In this document: positions 46,201 to 59,800 of the stretch, piece by piece
Position numbering within the stretch: position 1 is the first letter of the stretch
Layout: each line of letters starts with the position of its first letter
Assembly (NCBI RefSeq): GCF_032884065.1
Contig: NW_027062649.1
Coordinates: 3,517,355 to 3,581,354 of the forward strand
Origin: Artemia franciscana
Lineage: Eukaryota; Arthropoda; Branchiopoda; Anostraca; Artemiidae
DNA: 64,000 nucleotides
Direction: 5' to 3'
Program-made: the position numbers and the translations under genes
Notes under the pieces: generated by a model
Database searches by the model: none
Told to the model about the DNA's origin: nothing
What the model saw: the letters and a program-made list of their open reading frames with translations, nothing else

Positions 46201-49200
46201 GGGGTAATAGCTACGTCTGTGGAAAAAATGAAGATATTAGACTATTTTATGATTGCGCATGGTAAAGAATGTGATTAAAGGCTCTTTTTCTATTTCAAAA
46301 GTTTTAGTTTTCGGGGGTAATAGCTACGTCCTTGGAAAAAATGAAGATATTAGACTATTTTATGATTGCAGATGGTAAAGAATGTGATTAAAGGCTCTTT
46401 TCTATTTCAAAAGTTTAGTTTTCGGGGGTAATAGCTACGTCTGTGGAAAAAATGAAGATATTAGACTATTTTATGATTGCAAATTGTAAAGAATGTGAAT
46501 AAAGGGTCTTTTCCTATTTCAAAAGTTTTAGTTTTCGGGGGTAATAGCTACGTCCGTGGAAAAAATGAAGATACTAAACTATTTCATGATTGCACATTGT
46601 AAAGAATGTGATGAAAATCTCTTTTCCTATTTCAAAAGATTTTTTTGGGGGGTAATAACTACATCTGTGGAAAAAATGAAGATATTAGACAATTTTATGA
46701 TTGCAAATGGTAAAGAATGTGATTAAAGGCTTTTTTCCTATTTCAAAAGTTTTAGTTTTCGGGGTTAATAGCTACGTCTGTGGAAAAAATGAAGATTTTA
46801 GACTATTTTATGATTGCGCATGGTAAAGAATGTGATTAAAGGCTCTTTTCCTATTTCAAAAGTTTTAGTTTTTGAGGGTAATAGCTATGTCTGTGGAAAA
46901 AATGAAGGTATTAGACTATTTCATGATTGCACATGGTAAAGAATGTGATTAAAGGCTCTTTTCCTATTTCAAAATTTTAGTTTTCGGGGGTAATAGCTAC
47001 ATCCGTGGAAAAAATGAAGATATTAGACTATTTTATGATTGCAAATGGTAAAGAATGCGATTAAACGCTCTTTTCCTATTTCAAAAGTTTTAGTTTTCGG
47101 GGGTAATAGCTATTGTCTGTGGAAAAAATGAAGATATTAGACTATTTTATGATTGCAAGAGGTAAAGAATTTGATTAAAAGCTTTTTTCCTATTTCAAAA
47201 GTTTTAGTTTTCGGAGGTAATAGCTACGTCTGTGAAAAAATGAAGATATTAGACTATTTTATGATTGCAAATGGTAAAGACTGTGATTAAAGGCTCTTTT
47301 ACTATTTCAAATGTTTTAGTTTTCGGGGGTAATAGCTATGTCTGTGGGAAAAATGAAGATATTAGACTATTTTATGATTGCAAGAGGTAAAGAATTTGAT
47401 TAAAAGCTTTTTTCCTATTTCAAAAGTTTTAGTTTTCGGAGGTAATAGCTACGTCTGTGGAAAAAATGAAGATATTAGACTATTTTATGATTGCAAATGG
47501 TAAAGAATGTGATTAAAGGCTCTGATCCTATTTCAAAAGTTTTAGTTTTCGGGGTAATAGCTATATCTGTGGAAAAAATGAAGATATTAGACTATTTTAT
47601 GATTGCACATGGTAAAGAATGTGATTAAAGGCTCTTTTCCTATTTGAAAAAATTTAGTTTTCGGGGGTAATAGCTACGTCCCAGGAAAAAAATGAAGATC
47701 TTAGACTATTTTATGATTGCACATGGTAAAGTATGTGATTAAAGGCTCTTTTCCTATTTCAAAAGTTTTAGTTTTCGGGGGCAATAGCTACGTCTGTGGA
47801 AAAAATGAAGATATTAGACTATTTTATGATTGCAAATGGTAAAGAATGTGATTAAAGGCTCTTTTCCTATTTCAAAAGTTATAGTTTTCGGGGGCAATAG
47901 CTACGTCTGTGGAAAAAATGAAGATATTAGACTATTTTATGATTGCATATGGTAAAGAATGTGATCAAAAGCCCTTTTCCTATTTTAAACAATTAGTTTT
48001 TCGGGGTAATAGCTACGTCCGTGGAAAAAATGAAGTATTAGACTATTTTATGATTGCACATGGTAAAGAATGTGATTAAAAGCTGTTTTCCTATTTCGAA
48101 AGTTTTAGTTTTAGGGGGTAATAGCTACGTCTGTGGAGAAAATGAAGATATTAAACTATTTCATGATTGCACATGGTAAAGAATGTGATTAAAGGCTCTT
48201 TTCCTATTTCAAAAGTTTAGTTTTTGGGGTTAATAGCTACGTCTGTGGAAAAAACGAAGATATTAGACTATTTTATGATTGCAAATGGTAAAGAATGTGA
48301 TTAAAGGCTCTTTTCCTATTTCAAAAGTTTTAGTTTTTGGGGGTAATAGCTATGTCCGTGGAAAAAATGAAGATATTAAACTATTTTATGATTGCACATG
48401 GTAAAGAATGTGATTAAAGGCTCTTTTCCTATTTCAAAAGTTTTGGTTTTCGGGGGTAATAGCTATGTCCGTGGAAAAAATGAAGATGTTAGACTATTTT
48501 ATGATTGCGCATGGTAAAGAATCTGATTAAAAGCTCTTTTCCTATTTCAAAAGTTTTAGTTTTCGGGGGTAATAGCTACGTCTGTGGAAAAAATGAAGAT
48601 ATTAGACTATTTTATGATTGTACATGGCAAAGAATGTGATTAAAGGCTCTTTTCCTATTTCAAAAGTTTTAGTTTTCTGGGGTAATAGCTATGTCCATGG
48701 AAAAAATGAAGATATTAAACTATTTCATGATTGCACATGGTAAACAATGTGATTAAAGGCTCTTTTCCTATTTCAAAAGTTTTGGTTTTCGGGGGTAATA
48801 GCTATGTCTGTGGAAAAAATGAAGATATTAGACTATTTTATGATTGCGCATGGTAAAGAATGTGATTAAAGGCTCTTTTCCTATTTCAAAAGTTTTGGTT
48901 TTCGGGGGTAATAGCTACGTCTGTGGAAAAAATGAAGATATTAGAATATTTTATGATTGTACATGGCAAAGAATGTGATTAAAGGCTCTTTTTCTATTTC
49001 AAAAGTTTTAGTTTTCGGGGGTAATATCTACGTCCGTGGAAAAAATGAAGATATTAGACTATTTAAGATTGCACATGGTAAAGAATGTGATTAAAGGTTC
49101 TTTTCCTATTTCAAAAGTTTTAGTTTTCGGGGGTAATAGATACGTCTGTGGAAAAAATGAAGATATTAGACTATTTTATGATTGCAAATGGTAAAGAATG

Positions 49201-52200
49201 TGATTAACGGCTCTTTTCCTATTTCAAAAGTTTTAGTTTTCCGGGGTAATAGCTACGTCCGTTGAAAAAATTAAGATATTAAACTATTTCATGATTGCAC
49301 ATGGTAAAGAATGTGATTAAAGGCTCTTTTCCTATTTCAAAAGTTTTAGTTTTCGAGGGTAATAGCTACGTCTTTGAAAAAATGAAGATATTAGATTATT
49401 TTATGATTGCGCATGGTAAAGAATGTGATTCAAGGCTCTTTTCCTATTTCAAAAGTTTTAGTTTTCAGGGGTAATAGCTTTATCTGTGGAAAAAATGAAG
49501 ATATTAAACTATTTTATGATTGCAAATGGTAAAGAATGTGATTAAAGGCTCTTTTCCTATTTCAAAAGTTTTAGTTTTCGGGGGTAATAGCTACGTCCTT
49601 GGAAAAAATGAAGATATTAGACTATTTTATGATTGCACATGGTAAAGAATGTGCTTAAAGGCTCTTTTTCTATTTCAAAAGTTTTAGTTTTCGGGGGTAA
49701 TAGCTACGTCCGTGGAAAAAATGAAGATATTAGACTATTTTATGATTGCACATGGTAAAGAATGTGATTAAAGGCTCTTTTCCTATTTCAAAAGTTTTAG
49801 TTTTCGGGGGTAATAGCTACGTCTATGGAAAAAATGAAGATATTAGACTATTTTATGATTGCAAATGGTAAAGAATGTGATTAAAGGCTCTTTTCCTATT
49901 TCAAAAGTTTTAGTTTTCGGGGGGTAATAGCTTCGTCCATGGAAAAAATGAAGATATTAAAATATTTCATGATTGCACATGGTAAAGAATGTGATTAAAG
50001 GCTCTTTTCCATTTCAAAACTTTTAGTTTTTGGGGATAATAGCTATGTCTGTTGAAAAAATGAAGATATTAATCTATTTTATGATTACACATGGTAAAGA
50101 ATGTGATTAAAGGCTCTTTTCCTATTTCAAAAGTTTTAGTTTTCGGGGGTAATAGCTACGTCTGTGGAAAAAATGAAGATATTAGACTATTTTATGGTTT
50201 CAAATGGTAAAGAATGTGATTAAAGGCTCTTTTCCTATTTAAAAGTTTTAGTTTTCGGGGGTAATAGCTACGTCTGTGGAAAAAATGAAGATATTAAACT
50301 ATTTCATGATTGCACATGGTAAACAATGTGATTAAAGGCTCTTTTCCTATTTCAAAAGTTTTAGTTTTCGGGGGTAATAGCTACGTCTGTGGAAAAAATG
50401 AAGATATTAGACTATTTTATAATTGCAAATGGTAAAGAATGTGATTAAAGGCTCTTTTCCTATTTCAAAAGTTTTAGTTTTCGGGGATAATAGCTATGTC
50501 TGTGGAAAACATGAAGATATTAGACTATTTTATGATTGCATATGGTAAAGAATGTGATTAAAGGCTCTTTTCCTATTTCAAAAGTTTTAGTTTTCGAGGG
50601 TAATAGCTATGTCTGTGGAAAACATGAAGATATTAGACTATTTTATGATTGCACATGGTAAAGAATGTGATTAAAGGCTCTTTTTCTATTTCAAAAGTTT
50701 TAGTTTTCGGGGGTAATAGCTACGTCCGTGGAAAAAATGAAGATATTAGGCTATTTTATGATTGCACATGGTAAATAATGTGATTAAAGGCTCTTTTCCT
50801 ATTTCAAAAGTTTTAGTTTTCGGGGGTAATAGCTACGTCTGTGGAAAAAATGAAGATATTAAACTATTTCATGATTGCACATGGTAGAGAATGTGATTAA
50901 AGGCTCTTTTCCTATTTTAAAACTTTTAGTTTTCGGGGATAATAGCTATGTCTGTGGAAAAAATGAAAATATTAAACTATTTTATGATTGCACATGGTAA
51001 AGAATGTGATTAAAGGCTCTTTTCCTATTTGAAAAGTTTTAGTTTTCGGGGGTAATAACTACGTACCTGGAAAAAATGAGGATATTAGACTATTTTATGA
51101 TTGCACATGGTGAAGAATGAGATTAAAGGCTCTTTTCCTATTTCAAAAGTTTTAGTTTTCGGGGGTAATAGCTACGTCTGTGGAAAAAATGAAGATATTA
51201 GACTATTTTATGATTGCAAATGGTAAAGAATGTGATTAAAGGCTCTTTTTCTATTTAAAAGTTTTAGTTTTCGGGGGTAATAGCTATGTCTGTGGAAAAA
51301 ATGAAGTATTAGACTATTTCATGATTGCACATGGTAAAGAATGTGATTAAAGGCTGTTTTCCTATTTCAAAAGTTTTAGTTTTGGGGGGTAATAGCTACG
51401 TCCTTGGAAAAAAATGAAGATATTAGACTATTTTATGATTGCACATGGTAAAGAATGTGATTAAAGGCTCTTTTCCTATTTCAAAAAATTTAGTTTTCGG
51501 GGGTAATAGCTACGTCTGTGGAAAAAATGAAGATATTAAACTATTTCATGATTGCACAGGGTAAACAATGTGATTAAAGGCTCTTTTCATATTTCAAAAG
51601 TTTTAGTTTTCGGGGTTAATAGCTACGTCTGTGGAAAAAATGAAGATATTAGACTATTTTATGATTGCAAATGGTAAAGAATGTGATTAAAGGCTCTTTT
51701 CCTATTTCAAAAGTTTTAGTTTTGGGGGGTAATAGCTACGTCCTTGGAAAAAAAATGAAGATATTAGACTAGTTTATGATTGCACATAGTAAAGAATGTG
51801 ATTAAAGGCTGTTTTCCTATTTCAAAAGTTTTAGTTTTTGGGGGTAATAGCTACGTCCTTGGAAAAAAAATGAAGTTATTAGACTATTTTATGATTACAC
51901 ATGGTAAAGAATGTGATTAAAGGCTCTTTTCCTATTTCAAAAGTTTTAGTTTTCGGGGGTAATAGCTAAGTCCCTGGAAAAAAATGAAGATATTAGACTA
52001 TTTTATGATTGCACATGGTAAAGAATGTGATTAAAGGCTCTTTTCCTATTTCAAAAGTTTTAGTTTTCGGGGGTAATAGCTACGTCTGTGGAAAAAATGA
52101 AGATATTAGACTATTTTATGATTGCAAATGGTAAAGAATCTGATTAAAGGCTCTTTTCCTATTTAAAAATTTTAGTTTTTGGGGCTAATAGCTATGACTG

Positions 52201-55200
52201 TGGAAAAAATGAAGTATTAGACTATTTTATGATTGCACATGGAAAAGAATGTGATTAAAGGCTGTTTTCCTATTTCAAAAGTTTTAGTTTTAGGGGGTAA
52301 TAGCTACGTCTTTGGAAAAAATGAAGATATTAAACTATTTCATGATTGCACATGGTAAAGAATGTGATTAAAGGCTGTTTTCCTATTTCAAGAGTTTTAG
52401 TTTTCAGGGGTAATAGCTAAGTCTGTGGAAAAAATGAAGATATTAAACTATTTCACGATTGCACAGGGTAAAGAATGAGATTAAAGGCTCTTTTCCTATT
52501 TCAAAAGTTTTTGTTTTCGGGGGTAATAGCTACGTCCGTGGAAAAAATGAAGATATTAGACTATTTTATGATTGCACATGTTAAAGAATCTGATTAAAGG
52601 CTCTTTTTCTATTTCAAAAGTTTTAGTTTTCGGGGGTAATAGCTAAGTCCTTGGAAAAAATGAAGATATTAGACTATTTTATGATAGCACATGGTAAAGA
52701 ATGTGATTAAAGGCTCTTTTTCTATTTCAAAAGTTTTAGTTTTCGGGGGTAATAGCTACGTCTGTGGAAAAAATGAAGATATTATACTATTTTATGATTG
52801 CAAATGGTAAAGAATGTGAATAAAGGCTCTTTTCCTATTTCAAAAGTTTTAGTTTTCGGGGTAATAGCTACGTCCATGGAAAAAATGAAGATATTAAACT
52901 ATTTCATGATTGCACATGGTAAAGAATGTGATGAAAGGCTCTTTTTTATTTCAAAAGATTTTGTTTTCGGGGGTAATAGCTACGTCTGTGGAAAAAATGA
53001 AGATATTAGACAATTTTATGATTGTACATGGTAAAGAATGTGATTAGAGGCTCTTTTCCTATTTCAAAAGTTTTAGTTTTCGAGGGTAATAGCTATGTCT
53101 GTGGAAAACATCAAGATATTAGACTGTTTTATGATTGCACATGTTAAAGAATGTGATTAAAGGTTCTTTTTCTATTTCAAAAGTTTTAGTTTTCGGGGGT
53201 AATAGCTAAGTCCTTGGAAAAAATGAAGATATTAGACTATTTTATGATTGCACATGGTAAAGAATGTGATTAAAGGCTCTTTTTCTATTTCAAAAGTTTT
53301 AGTTTTCGGGGGTAATAGCTACGTCTGTGGAAAAAATGAAGATATTATACTATTTTATGATTGCAAATGGTAAAGAATGTGAATAAAGGCTCTTTTCCTA
53401 TTTCAAAAGTTTTAGTTTTCGGGGGTAATAGCTATGTCCGTGGAAAAATGAAGATATTAAGCTATTTCATGATTGCACATGGTAAAGAAAGTGATGAAAG
53501 GCTCTTTTCCTATTTCAAAAGATTTTGTTTTCGGGGGTAATAGCTACGTCTGTGGAAAAAATGAAGATATTAGACAATTTTATGATTGTACATGGTAAAG
53601 AATGTGATTAGAGGCTCTTTTCCTATTTCAAAAGTTTTAGTTTTCGTGGTAATAGCTATGTCTGTGGAAAAAATGAAGGTATTAGACTATTTCATGATTG
53701 CAAATGGTAAAGAATGTGATTAAAGGCTCTTTTCCTATTTCAAAAGTTTTAGTTTTCGGGGGTAATAGCTATGTCTGTGGAAAAATGAAGATATTAAACT
53801 ATTTTATTTTTGCCAATGGTAAAGAATGCGATTAAAGGCTCTTTTCCTATTTCAAAAGTTTTAGTTTTCGGGGGTAATAGCTACGTCTGTGGAAAAAATA
53901 AAGATCTTAGACTATTTTATGATTGCAAATGGTAAAGAATGTGATTAAAGGCTCTTTTCCTGTTTCAAATGTTTTAGTTTTCGGGGGAATAGCTATGTCT
54001 GTGGAAAAAATGAAGATATTAGACTATTTTATGATTGCACAAGGTAAAGAATGTGATTAAAGGATCTTTTCCTATTTCAAAAGTTTTAGTTTTCGGGGTT
54101 AATAGCCACGTCTGTGGAAAAAATGAAGATATTAGACTATTTTATGATTGCAAATGGTAAAGAATGGGATTAAAGGCTCTTTTCCTATTTCAAAAGTTTT
54201 AGTTTTTGGGGGTAATAGCTATGTCTGTGGAAAAAAAGAAGAAGTTAAACTATTTCATGATTGCACATGGTAAAGAATGTGATTAAAGGCTCTTTTCCTA
54301 TTTGAAAAGTTTTAGTTTTCGGGGGTAATAACTACGTCCCTGGAAAAAATGAAGATATTAGACTATTTTATGATTGCACATGGTAAAGAATGTCATTAAA
54401 GGCTCTTTTCCTATTTCAAAAGTTTTAGTTTTTGGGGGTAATAGCTACGTCTGTGGAAAAAATGAAGATATTAGACTATTTTATGATTGCAAATGGTAAA
54501 GAATGTGATTAAAGGCTCTTTTCCTATTTAAAAGTTATAGTTTTCGGGGGTAATAGCTATGTCTGTGGAAAAAATGAAGTATTAGACTATTTTATGATTG
54601 CACATGGTAAAGAATGTGATTAAAGGCTGTTTTCCTATTTCAAAAGTTTTAGTTTTTGGGGGTAATAGCTACGTCCTTGGAAAAAAATGAAGATATTAGA
54701 CTATTTTATGATTGCACATGGTAAAGAATGTGATTAAAGGCTCTTTTCCTATTTCAAAAGTTTTAGTTTCCGGGGGTAATAGCTACGTCTGTGGAAAAAA
54801 TGAAGATATTAGACTATTTTATGATTGCAAATGGTAAAGAATGTGATTAAAGGCTCTTTTCCTATTTCAAAAGTTTTAGTTTTCGGGTTTAATAGCTATG
54901 TATGTGAAAAAATGAAGGTAATAGACTATTTCATGATTGCACATGGTAAAGAATGTGATTAAAGGCTCTTTTCCTATTTCAAAAGTTTTAGTTTTCGGGG
55001 GTAATAGCTACGTCCGTGGAAAAATGAAGATATTAGACTATTTTATGATTGCAAATGATAAAGAATGTGATTAAAGGCTCTTTTACTATTTCAAAAGTTT
55101 TAGTTTTCGGGGGTAATAGCTATGTCTGTGGAAAAAATGAAGGTATTAGACTATTTCATGATTGCAAATGGTAAAGAATGTGATTAAAGGCTCTTTTCCT

Positions 55201-55555
55201 ATTTCAAAAGTTTTAGTTTTCGGGGGTAATAACTATGTCTGTGGAAAAAATGAAGATATTAAACTATTTTATGATTGCAAATGGTAAAGAATGCGATTAA
55301 AGGCTCTTTTCCTATTTCAAAAGTTTTAGTTTTCGGGGGTAATAGCTACGTCTGTGGAAAAAAGGAAGATATTAGACTATTTTATGATTGCAAATGGTAA
55401 AGAATGTGATTAAAGGCTCTTTTACTATTTCAAAAGTTTTAGTTTTCGGGGATAATAGCTATGTCTGTGAAAAAAAAGAAGATATTAAACTATTTCATGA
55501 TTGCACATGGTAAAGAATGTGATTAAAGGCTCTTTTCCTATTTCAAAAGTTTTTG
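43274..55555 (-). repeat. 113-bp AluI-type satellite, right array (~108 monomers, inverted)
   Basis: The same 113-bp monomer on the opposite strand (plus strand reads GATTAAAGGCTCTTTTCC ... TAATAGCTACGTCTGTGG). Consensus differs from the left array: reverse-complemented it has ACCCCCGAAAAC for ACCCTCGAAAAC and CCACAGACGTAGC for CAACATACGTAGC. Monomers are more diverged and indel-rich; one is cut by about 47 bp at 44741. A ~10-monomer duplication relates 43290-44230 to 44410-45320 (offset about 1.09-1.13 kb), and a 5-monomer one relates 52610-53060 to 53190-53610. The array ends at about 55555, where TTTTTGTCTAATTTTTT begins. The 78-aa frame at 52798-53034 is a two-monomer artefact. Confidence 0.97.
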
Positions 55556-56480
55556 TCTAATTTTTTATTTACTGCTATTAACGGAATTTTCTCTGATCAC
55601 AATCCTGGTCTGTTGCGTCAATTTCATGTATTTTAAAAAAAAGCTAGTGTACAAGTTTTATAGATATAAAGACATATCACCTGCCATTTTTTTTGGAATA
55701 GTTTGTCGGAAATATATTAAACTTCACTCTTGGTAATAAAACGTTAATCTATTTAAGCTTATATATAAGAAGAACATGATATGTCTCCCCTTAGTACGAT
55801 AAGTAACATTAGACTCGAAGCAAAATACCATTTTTAAATGTTTTAAGAGGTTAGGCCACCTTTAAAGCCACTTTATCAAGCAACACATAGTGATCTGAAT
55901 TTCGTTTCAAATGTGAGCGAAAGAGCCAATATGAATATTATGAAACGCTAGATATTTAATGCCAGAATTGAACCACAGACCAGTAGTGTAGTTATTATTT
56001 AGCTCTTTGAATTACTCAGCCGATCTATTAACGTCTAAAGAATATGAAGGGGGGCTCTTAAATCAACTATGGGACCTAAAAGATGAGCTTAGCTTCATTG
56101 TCAGACATTCTGCAATTCTATATTGTATTTCTCAGCTGCAAATAATTATTTAGTAGTAACAGCAATTATTCAAACTTTTAAGTAATCGTTGACACAAGCA
56201 GTTAAATTCTTAGTCCAACGTTTTTGCAAATATTAACAGTCACAGTCATAAGTAGTCGCAATCGCAAGTAATCAGAGTCGCAAGTAATCATGGTCACGGT
56301 ACTTGAAATTAGTAGTTGCATTAATAACTTGCAAATAGTGTTTTTCGTTTAGTTCAACAGGGTCTGAAACTTCCGACTTATATCTTAGGCCGTTTCTATT
56401 ATAGTCCCAGATTAAATATAAGTTGCACCCTTGTATCCTAGGCCTTAGTAAAAGTAATAGTACTAATAGCACTACAGATT
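55556..56480. other. No gene; right flank of the satellite
   Basis: AT-rich, with TAGT/AAGTAATC short repeats around 56240-56290. The 66-aa minus frame (56272-56472) has no domain. Confidence 0.5.
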
Positions 56481-56484
56481 TAGT

Positions 56485-57135
56485 GCTTTTTAACTAATTC
56501 AACATTCCCCTCAACATGTACTAAAAGTTTCAACATAATACACTAAAAATGCTTGTGAAACGCTGTACTGATTACCTGCGTAAGCTCATTTTGTTCTTAT
56601 TTTATCACAACACTCCCCTTAACATTCCCTGAAAATTTTGTACTGACACCCTCATACTAGGCCGCAACAACAGTTATAATAGCAGCAGTGTTATGAGTAG
56701 ATGTAGTATCGGTAGCTTGCAAACAATTTCTGGTTTGTCCAATCTCCACTCCATTCCCCCAGAAGTTTCCAACTTAATATCCTAAGGCATACCTATTATA
56801 TTCCTGGTACTCCTTTTTTTATAATCAGCCTGCACATAGTACATCTTGATTTAGTTTAATGTCCCCCTGAACATTCCCTAAGAGTTTCAGATTAATATCC
56901 CTAGCTTCAATAGTAGTATTAGAAAAATTTAGTAGTACTACTAGTAGTAGCTGTAGTGTACACATGATTTATTCAGAAGTTTAACATCCCCCTTAGCATA
57001 CTCGGGAAGTTTTGACTTAATACCTTAGGCTGTTACTGAGACCATATTGATAAATTCTTATGAATATCTGCAAGTACCTAGCGTTTTGATTTTATTCAAC
57101 ACTCCCCTCAAGCACTAGCTAAAGGTCATTTAGAG
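56485..57135 (+). repeat. Degenerate ~110-bp tandem repeat, about six units
   Basis: A CAACAYTCCCCTYAACATTCCCTRAAAGTTT-like phrase recurs near 56500, 56610, 56745, 56860, 56980 and 57095, each followed by a TTAATATCCTAGG-like phrase. Strongly diverged; AGTAGTA trinucleotide runs sit between units. Confidence 0.55.
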
Positions 57136-59157
57136 TATTAAGCTGAAGCTTTCCTGGCACTTTGAGGGGTGGCTGCGTTAAATCAAAACACACTATGAAC
57201 ATTTAGGTATAGAAAGGAGTATATTGGCAAAATCCCAGCAATGGGGTATGAAGCTAATCTTAAAGGGGTAGTAGTATTCCTAATTGTTTTGTTACTACTT
57301 TTACAACTATTACTTCAGCGATTGAACTAAATCAAAGTAGTTTAAACGCGTCCAGGTTCTCAAAATGTCCAGGTGGGATATATTAAAACTAGAATAGGTT
57401 ACATAATTGAAAATTTCAGGGAAAGCTTCTGTAGCATTAAAACCAAATCAAAAGGTACTAAGAGTATGCTTGTTGACAATAAGAAGTCTGAAATATCTTA
57501 ACAACGCCTGAGGATATTCAGTTGAGACCTTCAGGGCTGTGAATATTAATACTTCTGCTCTTTCTATTAGACTAAACCAAAAAGGGTGTACGTAAATCCA
57601 TGTTTTCGAAATAGCATTGATACAATATCTTATTAACAGAAAAATTTTTGTTTTTCTTTTTCAAGGTAAGTTACGGTGTGAAACTATACCAAAATAGACT
57701 ATGTCTATCCGGATATTCCATTGGGCGTATACTATTAAAAAATTTTGAAAGATTTTGTCAGTCATAAATATAGCAGATAAAATTTCAGATTCTTAGAGGA
57801 GAAACCGAAAAGATTTAAAATATTATTTGAATAAGGAAAAATAATCCATTACCAAAAATTGTTAACTTAGAATCCATAACACAAATTTTTTCAGAGGAAA
57901 TTAATGTACTAAATTCAGCCGAAGATAAGCAGAAATAGTCAAATAATTTTTCAAGCTAAATACTACCATAAATCATTATAAACAGATAAATGAGACCCGA
58001 AACGAAGAGGTGCTACAGTAAAAATGGATTCAGACTCTAACCGAGCAGAAACTAACAGGAGTAGAGTTGACTTTCTCTGTGCCTTCCTTAGGGATTGGTA
58101 TATTAGTTAACTGATGATCCACATTCATCTGTTTTTTAAGAAATGTCAGTTATGATGGAGTCTATTTTTATTTTTCGATATTATGAGAAATAAAACACAT
58201 GGTTTGAAATAGAAATTGTTTTCAGTAAATTGCAAGTTATATCTAGTTATATTGAAGGCACGAGGAACATCAGCTGTACTCTTCTCTTTTCTGCAAGTTT
58301 TGCGATCGAGTCAGTTATTTATAGGAATTTATGCATTTATTTTGGTATTCATTTATATATTTATGGTTGTCTTGCATTTGACAAATTATGTCGTATATTT
58401 GATACACACTCATAATATTCCAGCAATTCGTAATTTTGAATTCTCTATAAGCAAAGGTGTCCAAAGGGTGGGGGAGAAAGGGCAACCTAGACATTAGCCT
58501 CGTGACTTGAAGGGCTAGGGGATTTCCCACTTTGATAAAAAAAATTTCTTTTTTACTTGATATTCAAGTCAGGAGGGGACGCTGCAAAAAATTTTCTCGG
58601 GCAACAAAAGCCACAAGAAAAACTTTGTCTGCAAGGCTGCTATTAAGCAATTTTTTTCCAGATTGCAAGAAATGGGTTTCAATTTTAATTTCAACATTAA
58701 AAAGCTTCCTACGTAGCTTCTTAAGGCATCTTAATTCTGTTTTGTTTTTCAAGAAATTTGAGCGAGTTTCGATAATTCCAAAAATTACTCGTATTTAGAA
58801 CTAAATTCTTTAATTATGTAAATAAAATGGACAACATACATGAATTTAGAAAATACTTATATAAAACGATCAGCCACAACTTATTGCTTAATAAAAATCA
58901 AATAAGACAGTCTCAGCTTGAAAGACCGTTAAACTAAAAACTACCTTCACTGCAAAAGTTACAATGATTATAGTACAAATAATACAGATTATTGATTAGT
59001 AGTAGTAGAACAACTTTTATCATCAAAACAATGAAATATCATACTGATAGCACAGCAAAAGCATAGCTTGCGAGACTGTGCTAATGGACAATAAAAAATC
59101 ACGAGAAAAAAATATTGAAGTAATCTTCATCGTCAGAGTAATAATATTGCAACAATC
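57136..59157. other. No gene recognised
   Basis: AT-rich. Frames at 58216-58497 and 58532-58798 are opposed by frames on the other strand and carry no recognisable domain. This may be the 3' UTR and downstream region of the LRR gene at 59158. Confidence 0.45.
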
Positions 59158-59322
59158 TTAGAAATCATAATCAGGGACGAAATCCAATTTCAGTAACGGC
59201 GGACTATCCAACGAATTTGGTTCTGAAATACGTCTGACATAATCTGACATACGTAGGTATCGAAGCTTTGGACAATATGTCTTCACAGTATCGAGCGTTT
59301 TGCTAGTCACTCCACGACAACC
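59158..59322 (-). CDS. Last exon of a leucine-rich-repeat protein, probably F-box/LRR type
   Basis: A strong acceptor (TTTCTCTCCTTCTTTCCAG, ending at 59323) is followed by a 54-codon frame ending in TAA (59160-59158). The start, GCRGVTSKTLDTVKTYCPKL then RYLRMS, fits the cysteine-containing LRR pattern (C..VT...L..+...CP.L..L.+S) of FBXL proteins, which recruit substrates to SCF ubiquitin ligases. The last ~25 residues (RRISEPNSLDSPPLLKLDFV...) form a polar tail. Phase-0 join to the previous exon if the splice site is right. Upstream exons should lie at higher coordinates on the minus strand. Other LRR proteins are possible. Confidence 0.55.
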   Translation of the reverse strand, partial: GCRGVTSKTLDTVKTYCPKLRYLRMSDYVRRISEPNSLDSPPLLKLDFVPDYDF

Positions 59323-59800
59323 CTGGAAAGAAGGAGAGAAAATAAAGCTCAAGATTTCAAAAAAGAGACAAAACTTCTAGGGCAAGTAAACGAAACTAAC
59401 ATTAATTTAAAATGCTTCTCAATGCTTTCACCTAAAAAAATTATTTCTTTAAGCGTTCATGTTCATTTTCATCTTTTTTCTATCTTTTTTTTTCGTTGAA
59501 AATGTAAAACAATTAAACTGTAAAATAATATGTAAAAAAATAAAAAAAAGGAATATGAAGTATTCATTATTAATTTTATAACACATTTACTCTTTTTATT
59601 TGACAATTAATATTCAAAACTTTGTCTTTCCATTTATAAATACTTTTGAAGACATATCAATTTTTAAATGACTATTCCCATTAGTAATTTAATATTAGCA
59701 AAAATTATAGCAGAGCAATTGGACTGCCTAAGTAAAGAACAATGTTAGGACAATGTATACTTTTCTTCTGACCAAAGCACAGCGTAGAGAAGGGATTGTC
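59323..59800. other. Probable intron sequence, AT-rich
   Basis: Follows the acceptor of the LRR exon. T-rich and A-rich runs; no second LRR exon recognised. Confidence 0.4.

Noticed and set aside
52798-53034. 78-aa ORF in the right satellite array
   Set aside because: A chance frame over two monomers that have lost stops; no other monomer pair keeps it.
30962-55555. CRISPR-like regular repeat array
   Set aside because: Units are contiguous 113-bp monomers without unique spacers, in a eukaryotic satellite.
58216-58798. Overlapping frames of 60-90 aa on both strands
   Set aside because: Compete with each other on both strands, have no domain, and the hydrophobic stretches are what AT-rich DNA gives by chance.
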